Of a stretch of 64,000 nucleotides of DNA, positions 1 to 10,120 are shown one piece after another. This DNA is from Aphidius gifuensis (Eukaryota > Arthropoda > Insecta > Hymenoptera > Braconidae), in assembly GCF_014905175.1 (NCBI RefSeq), contig NC_057790.1:3348001-3412000 (forward strand), in the 5' to 3' direction. The notes below the pieces were generated by a model. That model had not been told where the DNA came from. It was given only the letters and a program-made list of their open reading frames with translations, and made no database searches. Made by a program: the position numbers and the translations under genes. Positions within the stretch are counted from its first letter, which is position 1. Every line of letters starts with the position of its first letter.

Positions 1-689
1 TACATATATACAACACCTTTTTTTTCATTTTATTATATATATTTTTAAATCAATGAAAATTCTTTTTCATATTATTTTTTTATTTTTAAGTATTACACAA
101 CTTTTTTTTTTTTTTTTTCTTTTTGGGTTCCCATTAACAATCATGGTACATATATATATCTTGACTTTCTAAGTTTTTTATTTTTTCTAAATTAGAAAAT
201 TAAGAAAAATAAAAAAAATTCAAATAAATAAGATAAAAACTTGATATATTTTTATTACTTATATAGATAATACATATGTATATAGTAAAAATATAAAATG
301 GATTTTATCTTTAATTTATTTTTTAATATCGTTATTAAAAAATTTATGTAATTTTATTATTATTTTTTAATTATATTTAGCTTGATTTACAAGTTAAAAA
401 ATAATACTTTTTGAGTGTGATAAACAAGCACAATGTAAAGATTCGAAACATCATGGAAGCAAATGATTGTGCATAATTTTAAATGTGTATTTAATAAGTC
501 GTTAACACTTGAATCTTGTGAAATTATTGTCATAAATATATTCGTAATATTATGACTGTGTAAAGTTGTAAATTCAAGTTTAAAAAAATAAGCATTGATC
601 GATCTTAAGTGTAAGGGCTCGAGAATTCATCTGGAACTTGAAGTATTTCCCCATGATAAAAATCAACGATGTTGGACTTAAAACATGAC

Positions 690-703
690 TGTAATTAATT
701 ACA
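690..703. promoter_or_regulatory. 14-bp palindrome TGTAATTAATTACA
   Basis: A perfect palindrome containing two overlapping TAATTA cores. Paired or dimerising homeodomain proteins are known to bind such arrangements. It lies in the only G+C-enriched island of the first 1.5 kb, which supports a regulatory reading, but TAAT cores are common by chance in DNA this A+T-rich. Confidence 0.3.
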
Positions 704-1631
704 ATATGAAGGCACGTCTCACGGCGTTGGGATGGAGATTTACCCCCCGCAGAAATCCTGCACGAATTTCTCATAATTTTTAGATGAATGAGCAAAGACA
801 GCGAGATCTACGTCGTTAAAAAATAACAAAAAAAAAACAATGAAAATAAATGACTAATCATTTAGTTCTTAATTTTTTTCGTCTCATTCCATTTTTTTTT
901 TTTTCTCTTCTAATTTAAATAGAACAGCTTTAGATATTATATCTGTCATTAATAATTATTTCAAGATTTGTAAATGTCAAACCTTGAATACATATATATT
1001 TTTTTTATTTATTATTATTCTCAGCTGATATATTATTCCATTTTAAGAAAATGAAAGAATAAAAAAAATAAAATAAATAGAATTCTCTGTTGACGGATTT
1101 CGATTGAATTTAAAATTCAAAGATTTTTATCAATTTTAGAATAGATTATTTATTTATCACGATTATCATGAGAGAAGATACACTCTCATACGTAAATTTG
1201 ACATAAATAAATAATAAAATATATAGTTGTGATAATTTAAAATTTGCATTTAAAAAAAATGTCATTATATTCTTGGAAAAACCGTGACCAGACGCCTTTT
1301 AAAATATACATATTTCTATGTCTACATTAATATATGGAAATGCTTTCAAGTATATATAAGTTCAAATCGTGTCAAAAAGGTCACCTCAAGTTGGACCAGT
1401 AAATCTTTGTTTTGCTAGATTTTTCAAACTTAAATAATCATATGAATATATATTATTTTTTTAAATCTTTATCTTACATATTTAAAAATATAATTTTAAC
1501 TACTACTCTTGCATTTTGACACATGGAATTTTTCTATTCTACTTTTGATATTTTTAATTTTTAATTTTTTTTTTTTCTCATTTCGACTATACACAACACC
1601 ATCACACCGAGTCGAATTCTAAACATCTTGT

Positions 1632-1716
1632 CAGGATGCATTCGGCTCAGCAGATATATGTTAAACTACCTGGTCTCTCTTTGGTCCATTCAGGTATTTA
1701 TACAGGGTGCATCCTG
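1632..1716. repeat. Nested inverted repeat (hairpin potential)
   Basis: CAGGATGCA at 1632-1640 is perfectly complementary to TGCATCCTG at 1708-1716. Inside it, GTTAAACTACCTG at 1660-1672 pairs with CAGGTATTTATAC at 1691-1703 with single-base bulges. The internal loop is asymmetric (19 against 4 nt) and the terminal loop is 18 nt. That asymmetry is poor for a microRNA precursor. The same segment holds an ATG at 1658 reading MLNYLVSLWSIQ up to a CAG/gtattt donor-like site at 1693, so a signal-peptide exon is a weak alternative. Confidence 0.3.
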
Positions 1717-2907
1717 CTCCTCTGCATCAAATTTTAAGAAGAGGACATGTCACCCGTACGAAATAATCTTTTTTTTTTTTTTTTTTTTTTTTATTTTCTT
1801 CTCTCCTTTTTTTTTATTTTATTTTTTTATATATACCATTCTTTCATTTTCTTCCTTTACTTTTCGGATGAGCCTTTATGCTTCAGTTGCCATTATGAAG
1901 AAAAAAAAAAAATTTAATTGAATTTGGGACGTTTGAATTGATTGTGATTTAAGGAATGTACCATTATAAAAAAAATTTATATATATAAATAAAGTGAGAC
2001 GAAGAGATGACACAAAGAAGATTAAAAGAATATGCACAGAAGAGAGTAAAAATTATGAATCAGAAAAGAAATAATATCAACAATAATAACTCAGAGAAAA
2101 AAGAGAAAAAAAAAAATTCAATAAAATTTATTTGTTGGGAATTAAAAAATGTTTTTATTATTTTTTTTTAATAAATAATTTTTAAAGTGTGATTGTAATG
2201 AAATAGAGTTATACAAGAACAGCAAAAAAATAAAAAATAAGTACTGTACTTTTTTGTCGATTGGAAGGGCAATTTGGAAGAAATTTTTGAATTATTATTT
2301 TTGAGGTCAGATGTCTTGTTTTTTTTACGATACGTCTAGAATAGAATTATCATTGTTCAAATGCAACATCATCAATGATATGTATACAAAATAAATAACT
2401 ACTTGTAAACATCCCAAACAATATTTGTTTGTCTGACCATACATAGAGTGAATATATCAAGTTAGGTGTTTCTCCGCCTTGTTTTTATTTTTATTTTTTT
2501 TTATAATCATTTGTCTTGTTTCTCACCTGATGACAAGCTTGAACTGCAATTTATATTTATGCAATATGAACTGCGATAAATATATGCTAGTCAAGATTTT
2601 TAAAAAATAAAAAAAAATACAAGCAAATGCATATAATAACACAAGATGTGTTGGATTGGCAAAGAGGAGGTTAAAATGGAGAAAAAAAATTTAAGATGGG
2701 TTCTTTAAAGTAAAAGCTGGTAGCAAAAAACAAGACAGCCGACATCTACGCCCTTTTAGTGAGGCCTATAACAGATTTGTAACAGAATATCCACTCAGCC
2801 AAAAACCAGATATATTTTTGTTTATTAATCTTTACATATTAAATCTTTACTTTGTCAAATTTCATTTTTATATATTTTTTTTTCTTTTTTTACTTGATAA
2901 ATTTATT

Positions 2908-3215
2908 AATTTTCAAAGAATACATACAGTCATAACTGCAAGTATTTTTTTAAGTTTAATAAATTTTAATGATAATTCATTTTTATGAATATGTTTATTT
3001 ATTTTTGAAAATAAATATATTTTATTATTTACACAATTATCTAATCAGTAATTTTCAAAGAATACATACCACTCAGTCATATAAATGCAAGTATTTTATG
3101 AAATTTAATAAGTTAATTTTGAACAAAAAGAAAAAAAATTATTTTATTTTCTTGAATATATGTTGATTTGTTTTAAAAATAAATATATTTTATTATATAC
3201 AATTATCTAATCAGT
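2908..3215. repeat. Tandem duplication, two units of about 142 and 166 bp
   Basis: Unit 1 (2908-3049) and unit 2 (3050-3215) both begin AATTTTCAAAGAATACATAC. Both continue through TCATA...TGCAAGTATTTT and AAATAAATATATTTTATTAT, and both end in ACAATTATCTAATCAGT. The copies abut directly and differ by short indels, including an extra ~20-bp purine-rich insertion in unit 2. This is a local, moderately diverged non-coding duplication rather than a transposon: no terminal inverted repeats or target-site duplication are visible. Confidence 0.85.
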
Positions 3216-5279
3216 ATTAGATAAATCAATATACACAAATATATATGAAAAAAAAAAAAAAAATTAAATTAAAAACATTTTTAAAATAATAAATTTAATT
3301 AAATTATTCTGTTCAAGAATATTTATTTTTACGATGATAAAATTGGTGATTGATTGGTAATAAAACGATACTCATGGTAAAAATTCAATGATGGCGGTAT
3401 AGAGCACGCTCAATATACTAACGATTGTATCTAATTTTAAGATCTCTTTTATTATTATTTTTTTTTTTTCATGCAAAAAATCAGAAAGAATATCTTAAAG
3501 ACTGTTACAGACCAACACTTTATGTGCTTTCACAATCAAGCCGTATAATCGATTGGCCACCTATCGAGTATTAATTCCATCCATCATTTCGTTTCGACGA
3601 CTTCAACGAGCTCTCGATAATCGAATTCTTTTGCTCGTTGCCACGCAGTACAAAAAAATAAAAAAACAAACTTAAAATTAAATTAAATACGACGCGTAGT
3701 ATATAAAGATTTTAAAGAACAAAAAATAATAATAATACCTTGTATAAATAAAGATAGAAAATAAAAATAATTTAGAGTTATGTATAATTATATTTTACCC
3801 TTGAGGTAAAGGGCTGGGGTTAAATTGATTCAATTCAAGGCCAACTTGAAGCCAACCGTGTGGTCAAAGTAAACTAATCACCCTGAAGGATACATCAACT
3901 AATTCTAATCAATTAAATTTAATGAACCTCATTATTGCGTAATTGAAAAACAAAAGTCTTTCATATTCTCATTTTTAATAAATTAACTTTTTAATCCAAA
4001 AATTCATGAAGGTTATTTTCCTCAAAAAAATTCATTAAAAACCTACAAAATATATGTACTGTTGGATGAAAAATATAAAATCATTTAAACTCCTCAGATT
4101 TTTTTTTATTTTTTATTATTTTTATGGTTATTATATGAGCCATCTGTTTAAAGATTATATTTTATTCTATATTTATTTTTTGAATATAATAATCATAATA
4201 GAAAAATAGAAAAAAAATTATCAGAATTAGTCGATAATCGCATTTGGCCCTTTCAATAATTTTTTTTTTAAATAAAAAAAAAAAAAACTGTTATTTAATT
4301 TATCAAGAGTGACAAAATATACTGGCCATAACTATCATTGAGTTGAAGTTTATTATCTCACGTCTCCATTCTTGAAGGTTTTGTGGTCTTTCAAAACATT
4401 ATATGGAGATAACACAGGAATTTGTCACCTTTTACCGGTCTTTGTATATATTCATGCATATATATATAGGTATATGTGTATTATGTGCGTCTGTACAAAC
4501 ACAAACTCATACATATCGTTGTGTATCATATCAATCTTTCATTCTACATGCTTATAAAATAGTATATGTTTACCTTTCACGGTCACAGCACACCTTGAAC
4601 TAGACATCCATAGACTTGGCCTTATACCCACAGATTACACACATCTTTACAAAAAAAATAAATAAAAATAAAACAAATAACAAATATAATATTTAAAAAA
4701 AACATATATATACATATTATCACACTTTGAGTTATCAATATTAAACCGGAATTGCGATTAAACTTAAAACTAATGGTCTCATCGTAAAATTAAATATATC
4801 TTATTTTTAAAATAATAAAAATATTATTCTATATGTTATTCATGTTTGAAAAAAAAATAAGAAACAATTAAATTTAAAAAACAATAAATTTTAAAATACA
4901 TTTTTCATTGAATATAATTTTTTTTTTTTAAATATACTTATGTAAAATAATTTTTCAAATTCTTTTTTTGATTTTTTGAAAAAATAAAAAAAAAACTAAA
5001 CCGGATTTCCGAGATTTTAGATAAAACATGAATAAGATTCCAGCTAAAAAATGGAATAAAAATAAAAAAAAATAAAAAATACCTATAAACCATAGAGAAA
5101 TAGTGTGTCTCGTCATGGGGGTTGAGAAAGAGGGTGGTTTTCAAAGAGAAACATCGGCAACAAGTGCGACCACACACATGCTATATATATAAAGTAAAAA
5201 AGTATATATGGTTATATGTTTACATGTCCATGTATTTTATTTATATGTCACATGAATTGTGTGGGGCCTCGTGTAGTCA
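3216..5279. other. A+T-rich non-coding DNA
   Basis: Mostly low-complexity A+T. A mixed-composition patch at 3535-3660 contains CGAT-rich sequence, with TATCGAG and CTCGATA as a 7-bp inverted repeat. Another lies near 4560-4650. Nothing coding is supported; the frames at 4372-4603 are TATA/ATAC-driven shadows. Confidence 0.6.
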
Positions 5280-5560
5280 GTAGTTGTCCAAAAGCCACAT
5301 GTTAAATTCAACAACAATCGATATATCGAGCGCGTGTGATGACCACTCACTCACTTTGTGTGATGGTCTGTCTCTCTTTCAAAACAAAATAGTTTTATAC
5401 ATGTATATAGCAAAAGCACCATTGGCCAAACAGACGTTGAATCGCCGGACGTCAGCCTTACGTGCTTTTGCGGTAGGCCATGGACGGACATCCCTTCTCA
5501 CAATTTCCGACTACAGACCCAGAGGCCACACTCTAATTCACCTACACACTCTTCATCACT
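5280..5560. promoter_or_regulatory. G+C-enriched island, candidate conserved non-coding element
   Basis: About 280 bp of mixed-complexity sequence between A+T-rich flanks, with CpG-containing words (GAGCGCG, CGCCGGACG, CACGTG-like) and no long homopolymers. A plus-strand frame stays open across it (5284-5616), but it lacks a family signature, runs into poly-T, and is unlikely to be protein. It contains the 62-nt hairpin at 5410-5471. Regulatory function is inferred from composition alone. Confidence 0.35.
5410..5471 (+). ncRNA. 62-nt hairpin, possible small-RNA precursor
   Basis: GCAAAAGCAC (5410-5419) is perfectly complementary to GTGCTTTTGC (5462-5471). Inside, GGC (5424-5426) can pair with GCC (5455-5457), and GACGT (5433-5437) with ACGTC (5449-5453), leaving an 11-nt terminal loop. 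Nested pairing is visible directly; a microRNA role is inference. Pairing does not continue below the base, which argues against a canonical Drosha substrate. The mirror hairpin on the minus strand is equally possible. Confidence 0.25.
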
Positions 5561-6094
5561 TTTTTCATCCACCCTGTGCCTCTATTTTTTTTTTTATTTT
5601 GTTTTTTTACTTTTAGTTTGGTTTTATTTTATTTATTTATTTATTTTTTTGCACCACCCTATCATAGCAAGGGTCGTGGTCAAGTCTCGTGCTACTATTA
5701 GGGCAGATACAATTTTTGTTTTTTTTTTTTTTTTATACCCACTAAGTACAGAGGTAAATAAAGTTTCACGACTTTGTGGTTAAAGGATATATGCTACTGG
5801 TTTTTTAACAAATAAAAAATATATTGTACTAGTGTATTTTGTATTTTTTTTTTTTGTATTTTTTAAATGTGCATGAAAGAATAATAAAAAATAAAATGAA
5901 TAAAGGGTGAAACACTTGTATTGTTTGATAGAGATATTTGCTGGTTTTGAATTGAGGTTTTTTTTATTGGGCTTCACGCGGCCAAGCGGGATTCACTCTT
6001 CGTAGCAAATGTTTTAGCGTATTGATCCGAGTTTTAGTTGAGGAAGCGTGGGGTGGTTGCACGGAAAATAAGAAGGGTAAAAAAAAGAATAAAA

Positions 6095-6145
6095 AAAAAA
6101 GAAGAAGAAGAAGACGAAGAAGAATAATAAGAAGAAAAAAAGCTG
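6095..6145. repeat. GAA/AAG-rich low-complexity tract
   Basis: Imperfect GAA/AAG trinucleotide repeat, interrupted by GAC and AATAAT. It creates Arg/Lys-rich frames on plus and Phe/Leu-rich frames on minus that should not be read as proteins. Confidence 0.8.
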
Positions 6146-6274
6146 CTGAAGCAAGAAAGCAGCATGTATATATATGTATAAAGAGCAATGTGACGGTGGT
6201 GATGTTGGTGATGGTGGTGATGGTGGTGTGTCTGATGGACAAGGGGTACGAAAAAACTGGACGATGCCACTTAC

Positions 6275-6298
6275 CTTCATATAATCAACTTCAACACT
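6275..6298 (-). CDS. Possible minus-strand start exon (ATGAAG then consensus donor)
   Basis: Read on the minus strand, ATGAAG ends at 6275 and is followed at once by GTAAGTGG, a near-perfect donor (AAG/GTAAGT). Just upstream on that strand (plus 6299-6300) is a TTATCTAG acceptor-like end after a TATTTATTT tract, giving a 24-nt exon whose last six bases are Met-Lys. With only two codons there is no protein evidence. Chance is a serious alternative, although a full eight-base donor match is less common than the gt-only sites elsewhere. Confidence 0.15.
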
Positions 6299-7165
6299 CT
6301 AGATAAATAAATATATTGCATTTTATTATTATTTTTTCATCTCATTCAACAGAAAAATATTTTTTCATTTAGAAAAAGACAATCACATTTTTTTATAATA
6401 ATTTTTTTGTTTTTTTTTTCTTCTAATTTATTTGGAATGTCTAGATATATAGATGTTTTAGATATTTTCACACGGTATAGACACCCATAAATACAATACT
6501 CAATATAACATTCAGCAAAAAATAGAAATAATTTTTTTTTTTTTTTTTTTTTATGACTTGTTCAAGTGGCGTGTGTCATATATGAAGTAGTACTAGTGTA
6601 CTCGAGGGTGTAAAAAGCGTAAAATAATGATGCAGTAGAAATATTGTCACAGTAGAAAATCGACGGGTGGTCTTGTGCGGTATAATACATAGAGGTATTC
6701 AACAAAAGCCAAGAATCGATTTGTTGAAAGTTAGTAAAAGAGTTAGTCTCTGAGACAAAGACGATGAAAAGTGAACAAAATGTATATACATATGTATATT
6801 CTAGTGTATATTATATATAATAGTATACATTGAACTGGCATATAAGTTGAATGTTGAGTATCCCAAAGTTGTGTGTGCTATTTTACCAGACTTCTTATGT
6901 ATGCAATAACCAACCCTGAAATAATTGCAGCTCATTGCGCTCAAATTATCCCATAGTTTCCACGTCAGTCTGATGTTAAATATAATAATAGTCCTGAACA
7001 AGCACAAGAGTTTTACAGCATATACTACTCTGCCATTTTATATATTTTAACTATTAAAAATACATATATTATATAATCAAAGTTTTACAAATTTACATAT
7101 TATATATTTTAATTATTATTATTTAAATCAATTTTAATCATTTTATTTATTTTTTTTTGTTACAG

Positions 7166-7199
7166 ATTATTTTCATTGGATTTATTACTATACAAACTG
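7166..7199 (+). CDS. Candidate 34-nt internal micro-exon
   Basis: Between a strong acceptor (about 25 nt of T-rich sequence ending GTTACAG) and a donor CTG/GTAAGTTT. All three frames are open; frame 1 reads IIFIGFITIQT, which resembles part of a membrane segment, and the others read LFSLDLLLYKL and YFHWIYYYTNW. Splice-like bracketing is what I see. Exon identity is inference, because T-rich acceptors are cheap in this sequence. Confidence 0.2.
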
Positions 7200-9049
7200 G
7201 TAAGTTTTATAAAAGTATAAATAATAAAAAGTATATAGAAAATTATTATAAACAAAAAAAAAAAAAAACAACTTGTATTTAACGACGTGAAAGAAAATAT
7301 TTTTAATTACATATTCGTTCGGAAAAAAAAAAGACAGAAAATTAAAATTAAAAAAAAAAAAGTCAAGATGTTAAAACTTGACACCGTCTTTCCTAAGAAC
7401 ATAAATTCAACTTAATGAGTATATATGTGAAATTTTTATGACTTAAAAATTAACATTGATAGCTTATAAAGATGGAAAAATATATATTTTTTTTTTCATT
7501 CATTCATTCTAGCTATTTTGATTACCGATAGAGTTTACGAAAAAAAAAAAAAATGAAGAAAAATATAAAAATAAATAAAAATAAAAACTCGTAAAAATAC
7601 CAAGGCAAGTAGTTTGTCTGGATGTGATCACTGACACTTTTCATTCTATAGTTACCTCTACCTTGGGTCATTACTTGACACGTCGTCTTGTCGAGACAGC
7701 CTGGGCGGGAATTAAATATATTACTGGTACTGTCACGGTGGTCAGTATCATATACGAATAAAAATATATACACACTTTGGCAAGACTTCTCGCACGAGAC
7801 ATACACACACAAATACATTTCTCGCATCATTGCAAAGATATTAGTTTTTTTTTTTATTTTTCATTTTGCGAATTAACGACGAATAAACGTGTGAAAAACC
7901 GGTTGTTCCATGAATGTCGCACGCACCTAACGACATTCCCCACTATTTCTTTAATTTTTAATTTTTTTTACAATTTTTTAATTCTTCAAGTAATACTCAT
8001 TGCCATTGCCACAATAAAATACCAATCGTTGCTTTATTTTTTTTTTATAAAAATTCCATCAAGTTATTCACAAGACAGGAATTAATGAAAACACACTCAT
8101 TGCCATATGGAACTGATAAGGAAAATCGTTGTTGAACCACTTTATTTACTTTTTTTCGGAAAGCTCAACGAGTTATACTTTCATGATTATCATGATGATG
8201 GTTATTTTATTGATAATACTCAAAGGTATATCAGTATACCTTAAAAATCATAAAGAATGGGAGAAAAAATATTATATATACTTATCAAATTAAACTGGTT
8301 ATGACTTTCTTCGTCACAATTTATTATGTTATGATAGTTTTCATTTTTTTTTTTTCAAATAAATATTAAATATCAGAGCAGTATTCTTAGTCACAAATAA
8401 ATATAAATAATACAAGTACACTATGATATTCAACAAGTTGCAGCTATCCTGTTATATAACCAATAAAAAATATTTCTTCTATTTTCTTTTTTTCTTTGCA
8501 ATTTTATTTGGTCTCAATATTCAAGGCAAAAGAGTTTATTTTCACGAAAAAAAAAAAAAAGAAAATGTATATAGTGCAATAAAATAGAAGGTAATAGATA
8601 AAAAAAAAAATAACATTAACTGGAGAAAAAAAAGATGGATGAATTGAATAATGTGAGATGCAATTCACCAGAGACTTGGAAGAATTAAAAATCGATATAT
8701 TGAGCGTATAAAAACTGCGGGCTAGGTCAACACGATCAATAAACTCATTGGCCAAGACGCAACTAGGGGTAGAAAATAAGTTAGTTTACAGTCAGAGGGT
8801 CAACAACAGCAGAGAGGAAAAAAAGGAAAAAATAATTATTATTAAAATATAAATAACGGTTTTAAAAACAGGTGACGAGTGGCACAATTATATGATTGAA
8901 AATTAATGAATGGGTATAATAACACGTGATGAACATATGCATGCGTGTGATGATATAAACACACATATGTACATTTTGGATATATGTACCAAAAAAAAAG
9001 GAAAAAAAAAAAAATTATGAATACATGAAGAGCATGAATCACGGAAGAC
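7200..9049. other. A+T-rich non-coding DNA
   Basis: Mostly poly-A/poly-T and TATA tracts. A mixed patch at 7600-7800 contains GTCTTGTCGAGAC and a G+C-rich GCCTGGGCGGG word. A compact hairpin lies at 8223-8242. No coding region is supported. Confidence 0.6.
8223..8242. repeat. Perfect 8-bp hairpin with 4-nt loop
   Basis: AAGGTATA (8223-8230), loop TCAG, TATACCTT (8235-8242). Perfect and compact, but A+T-rich and isolated. No associated gene or T-tract suggests a termination role. Confidence 0.4.
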
Positions 9050-9240
9050 AGAGTAATCCCAGACGTATTGTTTCACCGACGGAAGTCACTCTTTTATTAT
9101 GAGGCACTTCCGCTCGTCACTTGACACACGGATGTACCGGTTCGTTCTCTTGTACCTTGCGTATATGTGCCACGCGCAGGAGTGCTTGATTACACGGACA
9201 TTAACCGGTGCAAAATTGCCAGCGTTAATCGATTTTATTT
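9050..9240. promoter_or_regulatory. G+C-enriched island with a signal-peptide-like frame
   Basis: The island has mixed composition and an imperfect inverted repeat (GACGGAAGT against ACTTCCGCTCGTC). On the plus strand an ATG at 9132 opens MYRFVLLYLAYMCHAQEC, which has the basic-hydrophobic-small layout of a secretory signal with a plausible cleavage after CHA. The frame, which opens further upstream at 9099, then enters poly-T. No good donor follows: the nearest GT, in AACCG/gtgcaa, is weak. It could be a first coding exon or a regulatory element; neither is proven. Confidence 0.25.
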
Positions 9241-9984
9241 TTTTTTTTTATTTTTTTATATATATTTCTTCTCCCTTTCTTACTCAATTAATTGCTGTTA
9301 TTTTATGTACATATATATGTATGCCAATCGAAAACATAATTGCGTGTGACTCTGGCTTTAAAATAAATATAAATAAAATATATATCCCATATATATAATT
9401 ATAATCTGCATTTAAAAAATACAAATTTCAAATATATATAATAAAAATAATAAGAAAGAAAAAACCGTCGTGAATGGATTTTTTTTTTTTGCGATTTTTT
9501 CTAAAATTTAATTATTAATCTTATTTGTTTTTTCATTCATTTATAATTACATTTTTTTTTTTTTTTTAATTTTTGTATTTTACTTGGTAAACCGGAACTT
9601 TGTATATACAAGGACATTTATTTATGCACGCAAATGTATTCAAGTTCTCCGAGAGACCACTGCTATAATAATTAGGGAGCGGCGTTAATTTCTCGAAAAA
9701 AAAAAATTAAATAATGATAATAAACACATTGGACTGATGGGGAAAAAAAAGAAAAAAAAATTGGGAGGTATAATTACATCAACGTAAACACGTTCACGCA
9801 TAAATACCACACACATATATACTAAAATTCTCAAAAACATGCGGAAGAAAAAAGAGAAAGCATCAGGCAGAGTAATTAGATGTAAAAAAAAAAAAAAAAA
9901 TGGTTAAATAAATAATTTAAAGTAAAAAATAAAAAAATAAATTTTTATGTTTAAACAAGAGAATTATAATTTTAAATAAAGTGA
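9241..9984. other. A+T-rich non-coding DNA
   Basis: Poly-T blocks at about 9238-9250 and 9550-9567, poly-A at about 9880-9900, and one short mixed patch at 9595-9690. Nothing else is recognised. Confidence 0.6.
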
Positions 9985-10120
9985 GAACGACAATCAGAGT
10001 ACATTGCTATATCGCTCTGGTGATCCCAATTGCGTTCCCAATTCCGGTAATTATTATAATTGCTTTTGAACTTTCCGCGCCCAAATTGACGCTCCCGCGT
10101 GTTCGCGTTTTGTACTTAAA
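9985..10120. promoter_or_regulatory. G+C-enriched island, candidate regulatory element
   Basis: Contains repeated CCCAATT words (CCCAATTGCG and CCCAATTCCGG about 14 bp apart), a TAATTAT-type core, and CpG-rich ACGCTCCCGCGTG with ACGC/GCGT symmetry. No open frame of note. Regulatory function is inferred from composition contrast. Confidence 0.3.

Larger units (their letters stand above)
1..2907. other. A+T-rich non-coding DNA with one G+C island
   Basis: The stretch is dominated by poly-A/poly-T runs and TATA-like tracts. No exon or RNA gene is convincing. The only island of mixed composition is about 600-815; it carries a 14-bp TAATTA palindrome at 690-703 and has no homopolymers. A second mixed segment at 1600-1760 holds the inverted repeats listed separately. 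The open frame running minus from 795 to 580 has no recognisable family feature and is not called as a gene. Confidence 0.6.
5561..7165. other. A+T-rich non-coding DNA with purine/pyrimidine low complexity
   Basis: Contains poly-T tracts, a G+C patch at about 5945-6060, a GAA-rich low-complexity tract at about 6095-6145, a GGTGAT-type repeat at about 6193-6230, and AT-rich sequence to 7140. The overlapping open frames on both strands at 5964-6306 are translations of these simple repeats and are not genes. Confidence 0.6.

Noticed and set aside
5964..6306. Four overlapping open frames on both strands
   Set aside because: All are translations of a GAA-rich and a GGTGAT-rich simple repeat.
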